Notes: generated by a model not told the origin, from the letters alone. Positions 43,257 through 53,350 are shown, counted from the stretch's first letter. The stretch: 64,000 nt of DNA from Kappaphycus alvarezii (GCA_002205965.3 NADL03000517.1:372001-436000), one strand, 5' to 3'. Numbers and translations: made by a program.

Positions 43257-45374
43257 ATGTTTGACCTCCGTCGTTGGCTGGCGTCTGTAGATATCTCCGC
43301 TGCCGATGAGTCGTTGAGCGTCAAGGCAGCCCAGCTGCTGATTCTTAACGACTCGCTTGTTCATGAAGTTCGCGGACCAATACTCGCATCGCTTATTGTT
43401 TCATCCGAGGGAGAGCGCGGACTGCACGCTTTCATAGGTCTTGCCAAGGGCTCTGAGCCGAGATTCGTGGCAATGGCCATTCTGAATATTATGTACGTTC
43501 TCCGTATAGACCGGTCAGAGGACTGCGAGTTTTCTTATAGCCCAGACAATTCTGAGTCATCCCAAGAGATTACCATATCTGCAAGTGAGTTGCCGTCTGA
43601 AGGCTTTGTGAGGACAAGGATTGCTTCCATTATGCATTGCATTTCACAAACTTTTCTGGACAATGTTTCAGAGGGGGATTTTTGCCCGGATTTCCTCATC
43701 TACTTGCTTACCATCCTGATGGATCTTTCAAAGGACTGCTCCAAATCACCCGAGATTTCCGCGTCTCTCGCTAGGATACCATCCGTCCGGTTCTTAAAAG
43801 CTATCATTCGCACGTGGAAAAGCGCGGATTTGTCCTCTCATGTTTCAACAGGCGACCCAGGTGACGAGTCTGGCGATGAGCTAGCGCTGGGATTTCTGGT
43901 GTCTTGCTACCTGCGCTGCATTGTTATCACACCGACAACCTCCGCCCCTGAGGACCTACATACCGCTCTGGACAGCAGCGCAGCGGCAGAGCAGGCGGAT
44001 GATGGCGAATACGGGATTGGTGCACTCATCTCCATGGATGACTGGTTTATAAAGTTTGCATTAATGCGCATATACCAGCCGCAGTCAAGCTTATCAGAGC
44101 GGGAATTCCTTGTTTCAGCTATCCATGAATGCGTTAAGAGGCAAGGATCTTTTGGCAAGCATTTGATCAAGCTCCAGTTTGGGTCAGCTCTCAGGCATTG
44201 CCTAAAGTCATGGGACGAGAGCTTTCCTGAAACGGGAGAGACAGCTTCTGAAGTGACTCATTCAAGAGTCATGAAGACCATTTGGCAATACTTTCAAATC
44301 CTGCAGGATTTGTGTGGTCTGCTGCAGTTTGGGAGTGCGGCAAGCGAGCTGGACGAGACAATTCATAGTTCATCGGAAATATGGTTTACAACGTTGTGGG
44401 ATTGCGTGAAGGTCCTCGTTGTTCGTGCATTTCATGTCCTGATTGGGGCGGGTCTGGAGATGCATCCGTCGAGGAACCCTACGCCGCTGAAAAAGTCGGC
44501 TGCTTCGTTGATTTTAAAAACGATATCATTGTCTTGGAGCGTACGCAACAACCAGCTATGGTCGCAACCCACGCGGGCGGGGAGGGCGAGGGTGAAAAAT
44601 CGGTTCAAAAATTGGAGCGTCAGTGTAGAGGCAGCGGTTGAATCGTGTTTGCGTAGACGAGCAACAAGCTGGGAAAGACTATCCCGCTGTCGCGAATACG
44701 ATGCCGTGCGTAGGAGTCTCGCTATTTGCAGCGGGATTTCCTTGCAGGGATATGACCGAGGGCATGAGGAATGGGGCTCATCTGAGTACATTTGCGAGTG
44801 GTGCTTGGAGAGAAATACGTGTTCAAAACTATGTGGGACTTGTCAGCGCGTATACTATTGTTGTGCTGGACATCAGCTTGCACATTGGCAAGCGGGTCAT
44901 AGGACTGAGTGCGCGTTTGTTCGAAATTCATTGGAGGGGTGCTCGTTCACGGTTGAGGAAAGTGGGGAGATTAGCGGGCTGATTGAGCATGAGAGACGGG
45001 GAGAGGCGGTGGGGGCGGTTTGGAATAGAGGGGCGGAATTGAGCGCGGTGGAAAAGGGGCAGAGGGATGAGTTGATATACCTCGGGTTCCGTTTACCAGG
45101 AGTTTTTCTACACGTTTACCGCACGGAGCGGGCGGATGTGCGCGTGAAATACTTGACTCGCGGCGAGTTTGTGCAGGAAATGACAGAAGGTTTGTACGAT
45201 TCGGAGGGAGATGAGACGAGGAAATTGCTGTGGGTGGGCGTGCGGAACTGTGAAAGGAATGTGCGGGTGCATATTGTTGAGATGGGTGGGAGTGGGACGA
45301 GGCAAATAAGAATACATTTTTACGGGTTTGACGAAAGTCACAGTTTGGTAAGTGACGTAGCGCAGGGAGCATAA
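43257..45374 (+). CDS. MYND-type zinc-finger protein, variant finger
   Basis: The intact 705-residue frame has a long helical N-terminal half without a known domain (perhaps HEAT-like; for example LLILNDSLVHEVRGPILASL, FVAMAILNIMYVL). Next is a MYND finger at residues 513-552: Cys513/516, 526/529, 535, His539, His548 and Cys552. His539 sits where MYND fingers normally have a Cys (the YCS-x-x-CQ position reads YCCAGHQ); His can bind zinc, so the finger may still fold. About 150 residues follow, ending at 45374 with a WVGVRNCERNVRVHIVEMGG-like segment. MYND fingers bind proline-rich peptides in partner proteins; no SET domain is present, so this is not a SMYD methyltransferase. It ends 174 bases from the convergent DUF4864-like gene. 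Confidence 0.75.
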   Translation: MFDLRRWLASVDISAADESLSVKAAQLLILNDSLVHEVRGPILASLIVSSEGERGLHAFIGLAKGSEPRFVAMAILNIMYVLRIDRSEDCEFSYSPDNSESSQEITISASELPSEGFVRTRIASIMHCISQTFLDNVSEGDFCPDFLIYLLTILMDLSKDCSKSPEISASLARIPSVRFLKAIIRTWKSADLSSHVSTGDPGDESGDELALGFLVSCYLRCIVITPTTSAPEDLHTALDSSAAAEQADDGEYGIGALISMDDWFIKFALMRIYQPQSSLSEREFLVSAIHECVKRQGSFGKHLIKLQFGSALRHCLKSWDESFPETGETASEVTHSRVMKTIWQYFQILQDLCGLLQFGSAASELDETIHSSSEIWFTTLWDCVKVLVVRAFHVLIGAGLEMHPSRNPTPLKKSAASLILKTISLSWSVRNNQLWSQPTRAGRARVKNRFKNWSVSVEAAVESCLRRRATSWERLSRCREYDAVRRSLAICSGISLQGYDRGHEEWGSSEYICEWCLERNTCSKLCGTCQRVYYCCAGHQLAHWQAGHRTECAFVRNSLEGCSFTVEESGEISGLIEHERRGEAVGAVWNRGAELSAVEKGQRDELIYLGFRLPGVFLHVYRTERADVRVKYLTRGEFVQEMTEGLYDSEGDETRKLLWVGVRNCERNVRVHIVEMGGSGTRQIRIHFYGFDESHSLVSDVAQGA

Positions 45375-45548
45375 AAAAGGGCGGCAGACGTTGTGTCAAA
45401 ACAAAACCCAGGTGGTGCCACGGGGAATAGTCCAAGAGCGAGCAGTGGGAAAGGGCGGCAGCACTTGCTACGTGCAGATGGCAAGAGCAGGTCACAAGGG
45501 ATAGTATACAAAAGTACATGGGTTGGGACGGTTCAAAAGGTGGGGTTA

Positions 45549-46241
45549 TCAGAGCCTGAATACCTCATCGACCAACCAAAAGCTGTCGTCCTTCTTCTCC
45601 ATCTGAAAGTCAAAGACTGCGAAATCACCTGCGGTTCCCCAGACGTTTGCGGTGACGACACATCTCTCGCCACTCTGCTCCCATCTAGGTGGCTTGCAAG
45701 CAAACCTATCGATATGCAGCAAGACTCTGTAACTCTGGTTATCACCGACAAAGAGAACAAGGGACTGCGGGGTGGACTTTTTGACATGATTCCTGTCCGT
45801 AGCGAGGCAAATAAAGGCCTGAGCGCCTCTCAAGGCATCGCTGCGAAAGGCATCCAACAATTGTGCGACGACATGCTCAGGCGGCATGCCCAACTCGAGG
45901 TTTGGAAGAACGTCCGAGTGCAGGGGGTGGTCCGTGAGTGAGGCATAGCCGGGAGCGGCATGCATCAAGGCGGATACACCACTGGCGACTGGGTTTTCTG
46001 CGACGAGACCTTGAAGTTTGCGCTTGAGAGAGGCGTGGATGACGGAGTTCCAGACGGTCATGGGTTGGATGGCGTCGGGATCATCGAGGCCTTCTTCTCT
46101 TGAGTATTCGAGTCTGTCGGGGGGTAGTAGGGCTTTGAGGTGGGAATGGCGTGGGGGGCGGCGTGGGGACAGGGAATTGGGTCGGGAGAAGAGTGGGGGA
46201 CGTGGAAGGAGAGGTGTGGAGTTGATAAATGCGGGGTACAT
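45549..46241 (-). CDS. DUF4864-like protein, probably plastid-targeted
   Basis: The 230-residue product starts with about 45 residues rich in Pro, Ser, Arg and Leu and without acids (MYPAFINSTPLLPRPPLFSR), as in a plastid transit peptide. The mature part contains MPPEHVVAQLLDAFRSDALR, then FICLATDRN, a middle strand region (YRVLLHIDRFAC) and a C-terminal FAVFDFQMEKKDDSFWLVDE. This layout (P-x-x-V-V-x-x-Q-L, D, FA-x-A-x-x-x-N, LV and W-x-V/T-D at the end) resembles DUF4864 proteins, known from cyanobacteria, algae and plants and of unknown function. Most of the family signature is loose, so the match is moderate. Single exon; 45375-45548 is the short 3' spacer shared with the MYND gene. Confidence 0.5.
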   Translation of the reverse strand: MYPAFINSTPLLPRPPLFSRPNSLSPRRPPRHSHLKALLPPDRLEYSREEGLDDPDAIQPMTVWNSVIHASLKRKLQGLVAENPVASGVSALMHAAPGYASLTDHPLHSDVLPNLELGMPPEHVVAQLLDAFRSDALRGAQAFICLATDRNHVKKSTPQSLVLFVGDNQSYRVLLHIDRFACKPPRWEQSGERCVVTANVWGTAGDFAVFDFQMEKKDDSFWLVDEVFRL

Positions 46242-46861
46242 GGTGAGGGTGTTTTGTGTGTGGTTTATTTGTGATGTAGGTGTTGAGGTAGTGGAGTCTT
46301 TTTGGTTTGTGAAAAGTGCCGGGAGCGGGCAATGGAGGTGGAAGTATTATGGTGGTATTGTGTTGAGCAGCGCAAGGTAAACATGTACTACATGGAGTGC
46401 TGCTGATGGCTGGTTGACTTGGAACAAGCGCTGGTAGTGGCCGCTTGCGGCTCTAGCCTGAGCATGACATTTGTCTCTCGACAAGGGAAGGCGCCCATTG
46501 CCATGCTTTGCTGTACTGTACTGTACTGTACAGTACGTGTACAGTGAGCGGTGCATCGAGTACAATTTTGTATGGTAATTGTTGTGCTCAACGTATCAAA
46601 TCTCTCGTGTTGTGATTGCTTTCTGCCGTTGCGCCCAGATTTGTCTCTCGCTCAATCATGCATATCATTGGACCATTTCCCAATACGTCTCACCTTGCCT
46701 CGTCCTTTTTTGTACTTTTGTACCTGCGTATACACCTGTCCACGTCACCACGTGTCCTACCATTCCAACTCTCTCTCCCGCTGATCCGACCGCCGTTTAA
46801 ACTGGCCTGTCGTCATTTCCCCTCTGCCCGTCCCTCTGGCACACCACGATCCACCCCCCCA
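46242..46861. promoter_or_regulatory. Divergent promoter spacer with a pentamer palindrome
   Basis: 620 bases between the DUF4864-like gene and the RPP40-like gene. 46510-46545 reads GCTGTACTGTACTGTACTGT, then ACAGTACGTGTACAGTG: TACTG units meeting CAGTA units. The open frame continues upstream of 46862 to 46658, so a longer N-terminus for the RPP40-like protein is possible. Confidence 0.45.
46510..46545. repeat. TACTG/CAGTA pentamer array
   Basis: Three TACTG units run directly into CAGTA, making a perfect palindrome around GTACTGTACAGTAC, with a second CAGTG-like unit after it. Confidence 0.9.
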
Positions 46862-47845
46862 ATGGCCATGCACCTGCCTCGTTACCGGCTCCCGGAACCT
46901 CCCCCCCCTTATCCAACGCTCATCCAAACCAGCTCCATAACACTCATCACTCTAACCTCAAACACCTCCCCCTCCCCAACCACCTCAATCCATCCCAACC
47001 TACCAACCCCACTCCCACTCTCTCTCCACCTCCCCAACATCCCCCTGCCAACTCTCCTATCCCTCCCCGCACCTCTCATCGCCACCACAATACACCCCTC
47101 CCCCAATCGCCTCACCCTAACCCCAACCTCCCTCCTCCTCTCCCTCTCCCCCTCCACCTACCATTCCCTCGGTCTCCCCACTCGCAAAACCCTGCGTCCC
47201 CCAAACTCACTCCCCTCCCACCAACTCAAACACCCCTCCTACATACCCATCCAACTCCCACGCAACCCACCCTCCACAAAGCTGCTGCATCGCTTGCAAT
47301 GGGCCTTGCATCCCTCCAGAATCGGCGCTCCGGACGTCCTCATCACCGGTCACGACGCACACATCCAATCCATGGCTACGAAACATCAAACCCCACCGAT
47401 TCCACTCTCGCTTGACACCCGTACGTTTCCCATTTCAAAAGCGGAAACCCCGGTACTTTCAGCGCGTGCGCATGATCATGGCGCAATTGTCAACATGGCG
47501 GATGCGATTCAACGTGTGGCCTGTTGCAATGGGTTTGACAACCATGGGTTGGATGTCATGGTGCATCGCTCAAGGTATGTAGGATTTTGTGGAGCGGATG
47601 TAGGGGAGAGGGCTGTGGAGTGTATGAGGGCTTGGATCAAGGAGAATGGAGATATGGGGCATGTGTTGGGGGGTGTGGTGTTGTTGAGGGGTGTGGCACA
47701 TGGGGTGTCGATTTGGCAGCATGGGCGGGTGAGAGGGGATGGTTGGGCGGGGTTTGAGGCCGACTCGGTCGAAATGTTTGTTTGGGGCGCGGGGGGGGGG
47801 CATTGCGTTGTGCAAATGCGGGCCGGGGTGGATTGTGCTGGTTGA
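46862..47845 (+). CDS. Ribonuclease P/MRP protein subunit RPP40-like
   Basis: RPP40 is a protein subunit of nuclear RNase P and MRP, which process tRNA and rRNA precursors. From ATG 46862 (MAMHLPRYRL) the frame encodes 327 residues. Correspondence with the family: LTLTPTSLLLSLSPSTYHSL and GLPTRKTL match the LSLDKxTYxxxGLxG segment; HPSYIPIQLPRN with LHRLQWALHPSR matches the IDL and YERxxWxL segment; ACCNGF matches the CC region; and the C-terminus GVVLLRGVAHGVSIW followed by GFEADSVEMFVWGAGGGHCVV matches the final strand pair before the conserved QM. Length is a little below the usual 360. The middle is Thr/Pro/Ser-rich. The call rests on my recall of the human protein and needs a profile search. 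Confidence 0.55.
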   Translation: MAMHLPRYRLPEPPPPYPTLIQTSSITLITLTSNTSPSPTTSIHPNLPTPLPLSLHLPNIPLPTLLSLPAPLIATTIHPSPNRLTLTPTSLLLSLSPSTYHSLGLPTRKTLRPPNSLPSHQLKHPSYIPIQLPRNPPSTKLLHRLQWALHPSRIGAPDVLITGHDAHIQSMATKHQTPPIPLSLDTRTFPISKAETPVLSARAHDHGAIVNMADAIQRVACCNGFDNHGLDVMVHRSRYVGFCGADVGERAVECMRAWIKENGDMGHVLGGVVLLRGVAHGVSIWQHGRVRGDGWAGFEADSVEMFVWGAGGGHCVVQMRAGVDCAG

Positions 47846-48410
47846 TGGATTTGGAGTGGCGGTGGTGCATGGTGTTTTTGGGTGTTGTTTGGAGTTGGCG
47901 CGAAAAGAGCCCCGCCCGTTTCGGTACAAATGTCGGATATGGGCTACTATAGGCTACTTGGAGTGATGATAGAGTGGAGGGCTTGGTTTACAGTGCGCGT
48001 TGGGGAGGGGGCACGAAAAATGAAAATTCTGAAAAATGAAAATTTGGCATTTGATTGGACAGGATTGTGAGGGCCCCATTTGCATACAGTACTGTACTGT
48101 ATAGTACAGAACGGTAATTGAAAAGAGTAGGGTACTTTAGGAAAGGCTACCTGACAGGAAATCAACAGTCGGTGATCCAGACACGAGCAAGTAGTGCTGC
48201 AGTACCGTACCGTATCGTACCGTACTGTATGTATGGATGGATGTATGCCGTCGAGTCGCCACATCAACCATTTAGCTAGCTGGCTATTTACCTTGTACCA
48301 ATCTTAGCTAAACATACACATTCTCCGCATCCATTCCCGCCGCCTTTCTTCTACATTCTCCACCCTCATCCCAACCAACAACCACCAACCACCAGCCCCC
48401 CTCCCCCCCC
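47846..48410. other. Spacer with pentamer arrays ahead of UBR7
   Basis: 565 bases. 48084-48109 reads ACAGTACTGTACTGTATAGTACAG; 48200-48230 has a CCGTA/CGTAC variant, CAGTACCGTACCGTATCGTA and CCGTACTGTAT. 48009-48045 repeats AAAATGAAAATT twice. The last 100 bases are C-rich and presumably hold the UBR7 promoter. Confidence 0.5.
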
Positions 48411-49496
48411 ATGCCCCGCTCCAGACGTCGTTCCACGGCAAGGGCCAAAAAACATCCCATACGCCCATGCACATACGAGTTGGGCTACGTCCGTCAAGAC
48501 CTCTACGCTTGTAAACAATGCACCGCTGAAGCAGGCGGTCAACGCTCCGGCTTTTGTCGAGGCTGTCGAGAGACTTGTCACGCAGATCATCCAGAGCAAG
48601 TCTTTGAATTGTACACCAAGCGCGCGTTTCGATGCGATTGCGGCAATTCTCGTGCCAAAAATAAATGCCTTCTTTACCCAAACAAGCAGGATTTGAATGT
48701 CGGCAATGAGAAATCCTACAGCCACAACTTTGAGGCACGTTATTGTCGTTGTGACACCGAGTATGATGCCACAAAGGCTATGGCCCAGTGTGCAATGTGC
48801 GAGGATTGGTTTCACGAGTCTTGTTATCGTACCGATGCCTCTCGCCGCGGTGTCGACAAGCACTCGGTCTTTGATTTGGACTATGAGTTTACTTGCATGG
48901 ATTGCGTCAAAAAGCTCCCAATTTTGGCCGATTATTTCGAGATATACAACGCATGGCACGCCGCGTCGGCCCCCTTGCCGTTAAAAGCACATGACAAGGA
49001 CGCCTGCATACGGCCCACATCTACCAATGTCGTCATGAAGCCGGGTACCATAGATTACTTGTGGCAGCCGTCGTGGCGCTTGCGCTTGTGTCGATGTCGA
49101 AACTGTCGCGCCATTTACGACCGCGCACGCGCCGGGTATATCATCGATACTGCTGACTTTGTTGGTGCCCCCGTCGATGATGATTCCGCATTACTCAAGG
49201 CTACCAATGATGCAGAGATTGTCAATGATGTGTTGGAGGGAAGGGTTGTTCAGGAGCCGGATATTTTGGATACCGTGCGTGTGCCGAGAAAGCCCTTGCC
49301 GGGGAGTATTGTGAAGAATGGAGGCAAGGTGTCCCCGCAGGAGGTCCGCAATATTCGCGCACGCATTCAGAGGTTTTTGGAGGAGAGTATAAAGAGTAAT
49401 GGCGGTAGTCTCAACCCAGAGTCCATCCGCGCTTATCTTTGCGATCTCAAGGCTGATCTGCTCACTTCGTTTCAAGGCCAACAAATCGCATCGTAG
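48411..49496 (+). CDS. UBR7: UBR7-like E3 ligase (UBR box plus PHD finger)
   Basis: UBR7 proteins are putative E3 ubiquitin ligases, with nuclear histone-linked roles reported in animals. The 361-residue intact frame starts with a basic tail (RSRRRSTARAKKH). A UBR box covers about residues 20-87: Cys20, CKQC, FCRGCRETCHADH and FRCDCGNSRAKNKC. It is followed by a PHD-type finger at 112-165: RYCRC, CAMCEDWFHESCY and FTCMDC. This order and the gap between the two fingers are characteristic of UBR7 and not of the large N-recognins, which lack the PHD. The C-terminal third has a further CRCRNC motif (about 228-233), present in the family, and a helical end. The frame is complete without introns. 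Confidence 0.9.
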   Translation: MPRSRRRSTARAKKHPIRPCTYELGYVRQDLYACKQCTAEAGGQRSGFCRGCRETCHADHPEQVFELYTKRAFRCDCGNSRAKNKCLLYPNKQDLNVGNEKSYSHNFEARYCRCDTEYDATKAMAQCAMCEDWFHESCYRTDASRRGVDKHSVFDLDYEFTCMDCVKKLPILADYFEIYNAWHAASAPLPLKAHDKDACIRPTSTNVVMKPGTIDYLWQPSWRLRLCRCRNCRAIYDRARAGYIIDTADFVGAPVDDDSALLKATNDAEIVNDVLEGRVVQEPDILDTVRVPRKPLPGSIVKNGGKVSPQEVRNIRARIQRFLEESIKSNGGSLNPESIRAYLCDLKADLLTSFQGQQIAS

Positions 49497-49701
49497 CCCC
49501 GTGAAAGCTGCTTTTTCTTTTTCTCAGTTTGGGGAATGTTAATGTGACACTGTCGCGGTGCGTGGTCAAGTGAACAGCGGTTCTTCCCTGCCACCGGGCA
49601 GCCTTTGATCACTCTGCCGTTTTATAAAGTGCGCTGCTGTGTTGAGTGGTCCAGTTTAACTCTTACTGCCTGCAATCTTACGACGTTACTGGCACTTTTT
49701 T

Positions 49702-50966
49702 TTATAAAAACCTTTGACAAAACGCGAAAATCGCTAGCCCAACCGGCGTTCCAATCAAATAACCCAGCGAGCCTACCACAACGGCCCCGGGAATCAAATC
49801 AGGCCACCCAAACGCGGCCGCAAACGCCGCAGCCGTTGACGACCCCCCCACGTTTGCATTCGACGCTACTAACAACTCCCTGGTCGGCAACCGCATCACA
49901 CACTTTCCGACCAGAAACACCGACAAGGCGTGAACCCCAAGCACCACGGCCGCCATGATGACGACCCCCGGCGACGCACTCAGCACCGCCGACAACTGCG
50001 TGCTCGCCCCCAACGCCGCGAAAAACGCAGTCACGACCACATTGCCCAGGCTACCTGAAAACGGCAAACGCTCCCGTAACCAACCCACACGCGACAGCAT
50101 CACCGCCGCCACAGACATGAGCAAGAGGTCGAAACCTTGGGGTAAGCGAGCTAGAGCGGCGACTGCACGTGCCATGACGGTCACGGCAATCGTGAGCAGG
50201 ATAGGAAGCAAAAGCAAAACCACAGGCGATGAAACAGCGGGGTGAGGTTTGGCGGACGTGACAGGAGATGTATGGGGTGTGTGGCGGGACGGATGGGCAC
50301 GGAGTGGAGCAGCAAGTGCAAAAAGGGCTGCAAAATACACGGCCATCAAGGCGAGATCTGCGGCCAGTCCCGCGGCGGCAAGGTCTGCGGGAATGTTTAA
50401 GAGGTTGACAATGGCGATGTAATTGACGGAACCGCCTATATAGGTTGCTGCAAACGCTGCGGCAAGATGGTATCGTAGATGGGGGGGAAGAACGTAGGAA
50501 ATGGAGACGAGTAGTGCGCCAAGGGAGGTGCCGATTGCAGCGGGGATGAATGAGAGGAGGAGGGTGCGAAGGGGGGGATGGGGATGGGGATGGGGGAGGG
50601 AGGAGGGAGGGGTGGTGGGGGTTGGAGTAGAAGGAGGATGATGGCGGTTGGGGCATTGTGGATTAGAAAGGTGTAGATTGGGGCGGTTGGGGGGAGGAGG
50701 GTTAGGTTGGAGAGAAGGGCGGAGAGGAGGAATGAGGTGGGTGGACCGCGGAGGGGTGGAGGAATGAAGGGGTGGGTGGATGCGGCGGTTAATGCGAGAA
50801 GGGCGGCGGTGGGGGGAAGGGAGAGGGTGAGGGTTGGGGGTCGGCGGACAGTGATGATGGGGGTATGGTCGGATGGTGGTTTGAATCGGGGGGGGAAGGC
50901 GAGATTGAATGCAGGCGCGGGATATGAATGGATGGGAATGGGAGAGAATGAGTTTGGCAAGGGCAT
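49702..50966 (-). CDS. DUF819 family multi-span membrane protein, one frame break in a G7 run
   Basis: DUF819 proteins (bacterial YjcL, plant plastid-targeted homologs) are transporter-like membrane proteins of unknown substrate. From ATG 50966 the first frame has a Pro/Ser-rich leader, then LTLSLPPTAALLALTAAS, LLSALLSNLTLLPPTAPIYT and AIILLLL, the N-terminal family pattern. At 50571-50577 a run of seven Gs is one base short of keeping the frame; the neighbouring frame carries on with RTLLLSFIPAAIGTSLGALL, AAAFAATYIGGSVNYIAIVN, several further hydrophobic helices, NANVGGSSTAAAFAAAFGW and VVGSLGYLIGTPVGLAIF, ending at 49702. About 420 residues in all. A homopolymer at the break makes a sequencing indel the likeliest cause. 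The leader may be a transit peptide. Confidence 0.7.
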
Positions 50967-51088
50967 TGTTGGAGGGAGTAGGACTTGACGAAGACTTGGA
51001 TTGGGAGGGGATCGGGGGAGATGGAAAACATTTTCTATTCAAATCAATGCATTCCGTAGTATGACATGCACACGTGTCAAGGGAATTG

Positions 51089-52096
51089 TCATGGAACATT
51101 CGGTTGCCATTCAAAGCAAAGCAACGGCAGTCGTGTTGACGACTGTGCTACAACGGTGGCAACAAAAGGCTCGTGCATATCCACATTATACACGACCCAA
51201 TCGTCAGCCCGTTTCAAACAGCCGTCCACCGAGCGCACACAAGCTTGATCTTGTTCCAAGCCAACACCCACCTCAAACGACCGCAGCCCTCTCGCAATAC
51301 CCGTACCCTTGCACTTTAAAAACGCCTCCTTCCTCGTCCAAACAGTCACTAACAATCTATGTAGCAAATGCGGGCACACGCTTCCATTATCCGTCCTAGC
51401 CAAATCAACAACGTTTCTACATTCCTCCACCGTGAGCATACGTTTCATAAGAGGGTATGGATCGGGGATTGACCTTTGCATGGATTCTACATCCACCCCT
51501 AATGACACCCCCTCCGAAACCGCAATCAGCCCAACATCACCCGTATGAGATACATTAAACTGCAATGGCATGTCATGTACAAACGGGCTTAACATCGGTT
51601 TCCCACCTTTCATCTGCTTGATTTCAATATCCCCCGGCTTACAACCCCCTACATAACGCGCCAGTATATCACGTAATGCTACACGACTTGCTGTTCGATG
51701 ACGACGCAACTGTGGATTCAAAATCGGGTAACACATGGTTATGTTGTTGTATATCCATGGTTAGAGGTTATCAACTTTGGAATGACGTGGCGGGGAATGA
51801 ATGGGGTCACAGTAACAATAACAGCATCATTTGCTTACTTTGGAATTGGATACTTGGTGGATGGTGCGGAGTTCGTGTGGGGGTAGGTATTGGGTGGCGA
51901 GGGTGGAAAGTATGGGGTGGGACAAGTTGACTCGCCAGAGATGAATGGCGGGGTTGGAAGCGCTTGTGGGGTTGATTGGGGGGGGAATCCAAACGGGAGG
52001 TGGAGGTTGAAAGAGGGTAAGTTGTGCGGTTGTGCGGTTGGCGTAATGAGGGGTGCGGACGTGGTGAGTGGGCTGCACGTTTGTTGAGCGTGGCAT
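51089..52096 (-). CDS. 4'-phosphopantetheinyl transferase (Sfp/AcpT type), two exons
   Basis: Moves the phosphopantetheine arm of CoA onto a Ser of acyl-carrier or peptidyl-carrier proteins. Exon 1 (52096-51839) encodes an N-terminal leader and the start of the domain (IHLWRVNLSHP, LPPHELRTIHQ). A 129-nt intron (51838-51710) is removed in phase 0, then exon 2 (51709-51089) gives LRRHRTASRVALRDILARYV, MPLQFNVSHTGDVGLIAVS, the Mg-binding GVDVES and the second signature VWTRKEAFLKCKGTGI. Total 292 residues, in the normal range for the larger Sfp-type enzymes. Without the intron, exon 2 would begin without the N-terminal half of the fold. The leader of about 45 residues lacks acids and could be a transit peptide. 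Single-copy status and carrier partners cannot be judged here. Confidence 0.85.
51710..51838 (-). other. Predicted spliceosomal intron (129 nt)
   Basis: On the minus strand, AAA|GTAAGC ... AATCCACAG|TTG. Phase 0. Both flanking frames belong to the same enzyme and join across a position where Sfp-type proteins have a continuous helix. Confidence 0.75.
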
Positions 52097-52453
52097 GATT
52101 TGAGAGGTTGGTAGGCGTTGGGTGGGGGGCGGTTGGAGAAATTCACGGAATGGAGGAGTTGGCTTGAGGTTGGGTCGTGTTGCAGCCACAGCCACACATG
52201 ATGTTGATGCGTTTTGTCGTTACAGTTTGGGCAGTTTCTCGTATCGTTGGTGGTGCGATGTACAGAACGCTACTGTAAGGAGCGGATCTATTTTAATTTT
52301 TGTGTAAGGTTGGTGTTGTTTGGCCTGCATTTCATACACGTGTCACTTGGGTTGTGGGGGTGGCGCGCATGAAACAAATGCGCGAATTGTCAACGTCAAC
52401 GTTTACCACTTTCTCTCTCATTCCATCCCACTGTACCACTATCTCAAACCACC
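52097..52453. promoter_or_regulatory. Bidirectional promoter spacer
   Basis: 357 bases between the divergent phosphopantetheinyl transferase and NATD1-like genes. No pentamer array or recognisable box. Confidence 0.4.
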
Positions 52454-52795
52454 ATGCAGCAACCGTCTCCCGCTTCTCAAAACCCCCAACCACCCCCCTC
52501 AAACACCGTGATCCATGAGCCACACCTATGTCGCTTTTCCCTGTCCCTTGCCGACGCCCCCGAGCCGGCCGTTTTACAGTACCAATTATTACAAGATGAG
52601 CAAGGTCAGTTGCTGAATCTGACGCACACTTATGTGCCGCCAGAGTTGAGAGGGAGAGGTGTGGCGGGTAAGTTGGTCAAGTTTGCATGTGCTTTTGCGA
52701 GGCAACATGAGGTGAGGATCGTGCCGAGTTGCTCCTATATTCCGGTTTATTTGCAGCGCAATCCGGCGGATTTGGATGTTGTACGGGAGGGGTGA
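52454..52795 (+). CDS. NATD1-like small GNAT N-acetyltransferase
   Basis: 113 residues, starting in the context ACCATGC. After a short Pro/Gln/Ser leader comes the compact GNAT domain of the NATD1 (GTLF3B/YidJ-like) family: VIHEPHLCRFSLSL, a beta-hairpin with AVLQYQLL, LLNLTHTYVPPELRGRGVAG (the acetyl-CoA-binding R-G-x-G loop), KLVKFACAFARQHEVRIVPS and a final CSYIPVYLQRNP. Both the length (about 100 residues) and the signature HTxVPPxLRGxG are typical. Substrates of this family are unknown. The stop is followed by a G-rich stretch. Intact. Confidence 0.85.
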   Translation: MQQPSPASQNPQPPPSNTVIHEPHLCRFSLSLADAPEPAVLQYQLLQDEQGQLLNLTHTYVPPELRGRGVAGKLVKFACAFARQHEVRIVPSCSYIPVYLQRNPADLDVVREG

Positions 52796-53350
52796 GGGGG
52801 GCGTGGAGGGTTGGTTTTTGTGGGGGAGTTGGTAATACAGGAGTGGGGGCGGTTTTGATGGGGCGTTGGGGTTGGGGATCGAGGCGTTTGGGAGAAGAAT
52901 CTTAACGTTGATCGATATGTGGTGTATTCAGACTTTAGGGAAGGTGTTTGCGACTATTCTCGTGAGCAGAAAGCGTAGGAATGTTTTTTATTTTGGTATA
53001 GTGGAGAAATGAGTAAACGGTCCTTTGGTGTTTTTGTAGGGTGTGTATGTAATGCGAGTCGACGACTCGTCAAAAGGGTTTGATGAATAAAGGCTTAAGG
53101 TGAGCTTGGGTGCGCATGTGAGAGATCGGCAAGGATAGCAGCGCTGATCTTTTTGCAGTAGACTACTGTACACCCGTAGCTAGTCTGGCTAGCCACTAGC
53201 GGAATATTTTACGGTACTGTACAGAACAGAACAGTTTACCGATAGACAGGCATGAAGTACAGTACATGTTCTTGGTTTCGGAAAAGGCTTACCTTCATGG
53301 CCCTGCACGCGCCATTCGCCTTTCTACAGCTGACCAATATGGAACTTTAT

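Noticed and set aside
44432..44791. Minus-strand 119-codon frame inside the MYND gene
   Set aside because: Antisense shadow; no motif and fully covered by the intact 705-codon gene.
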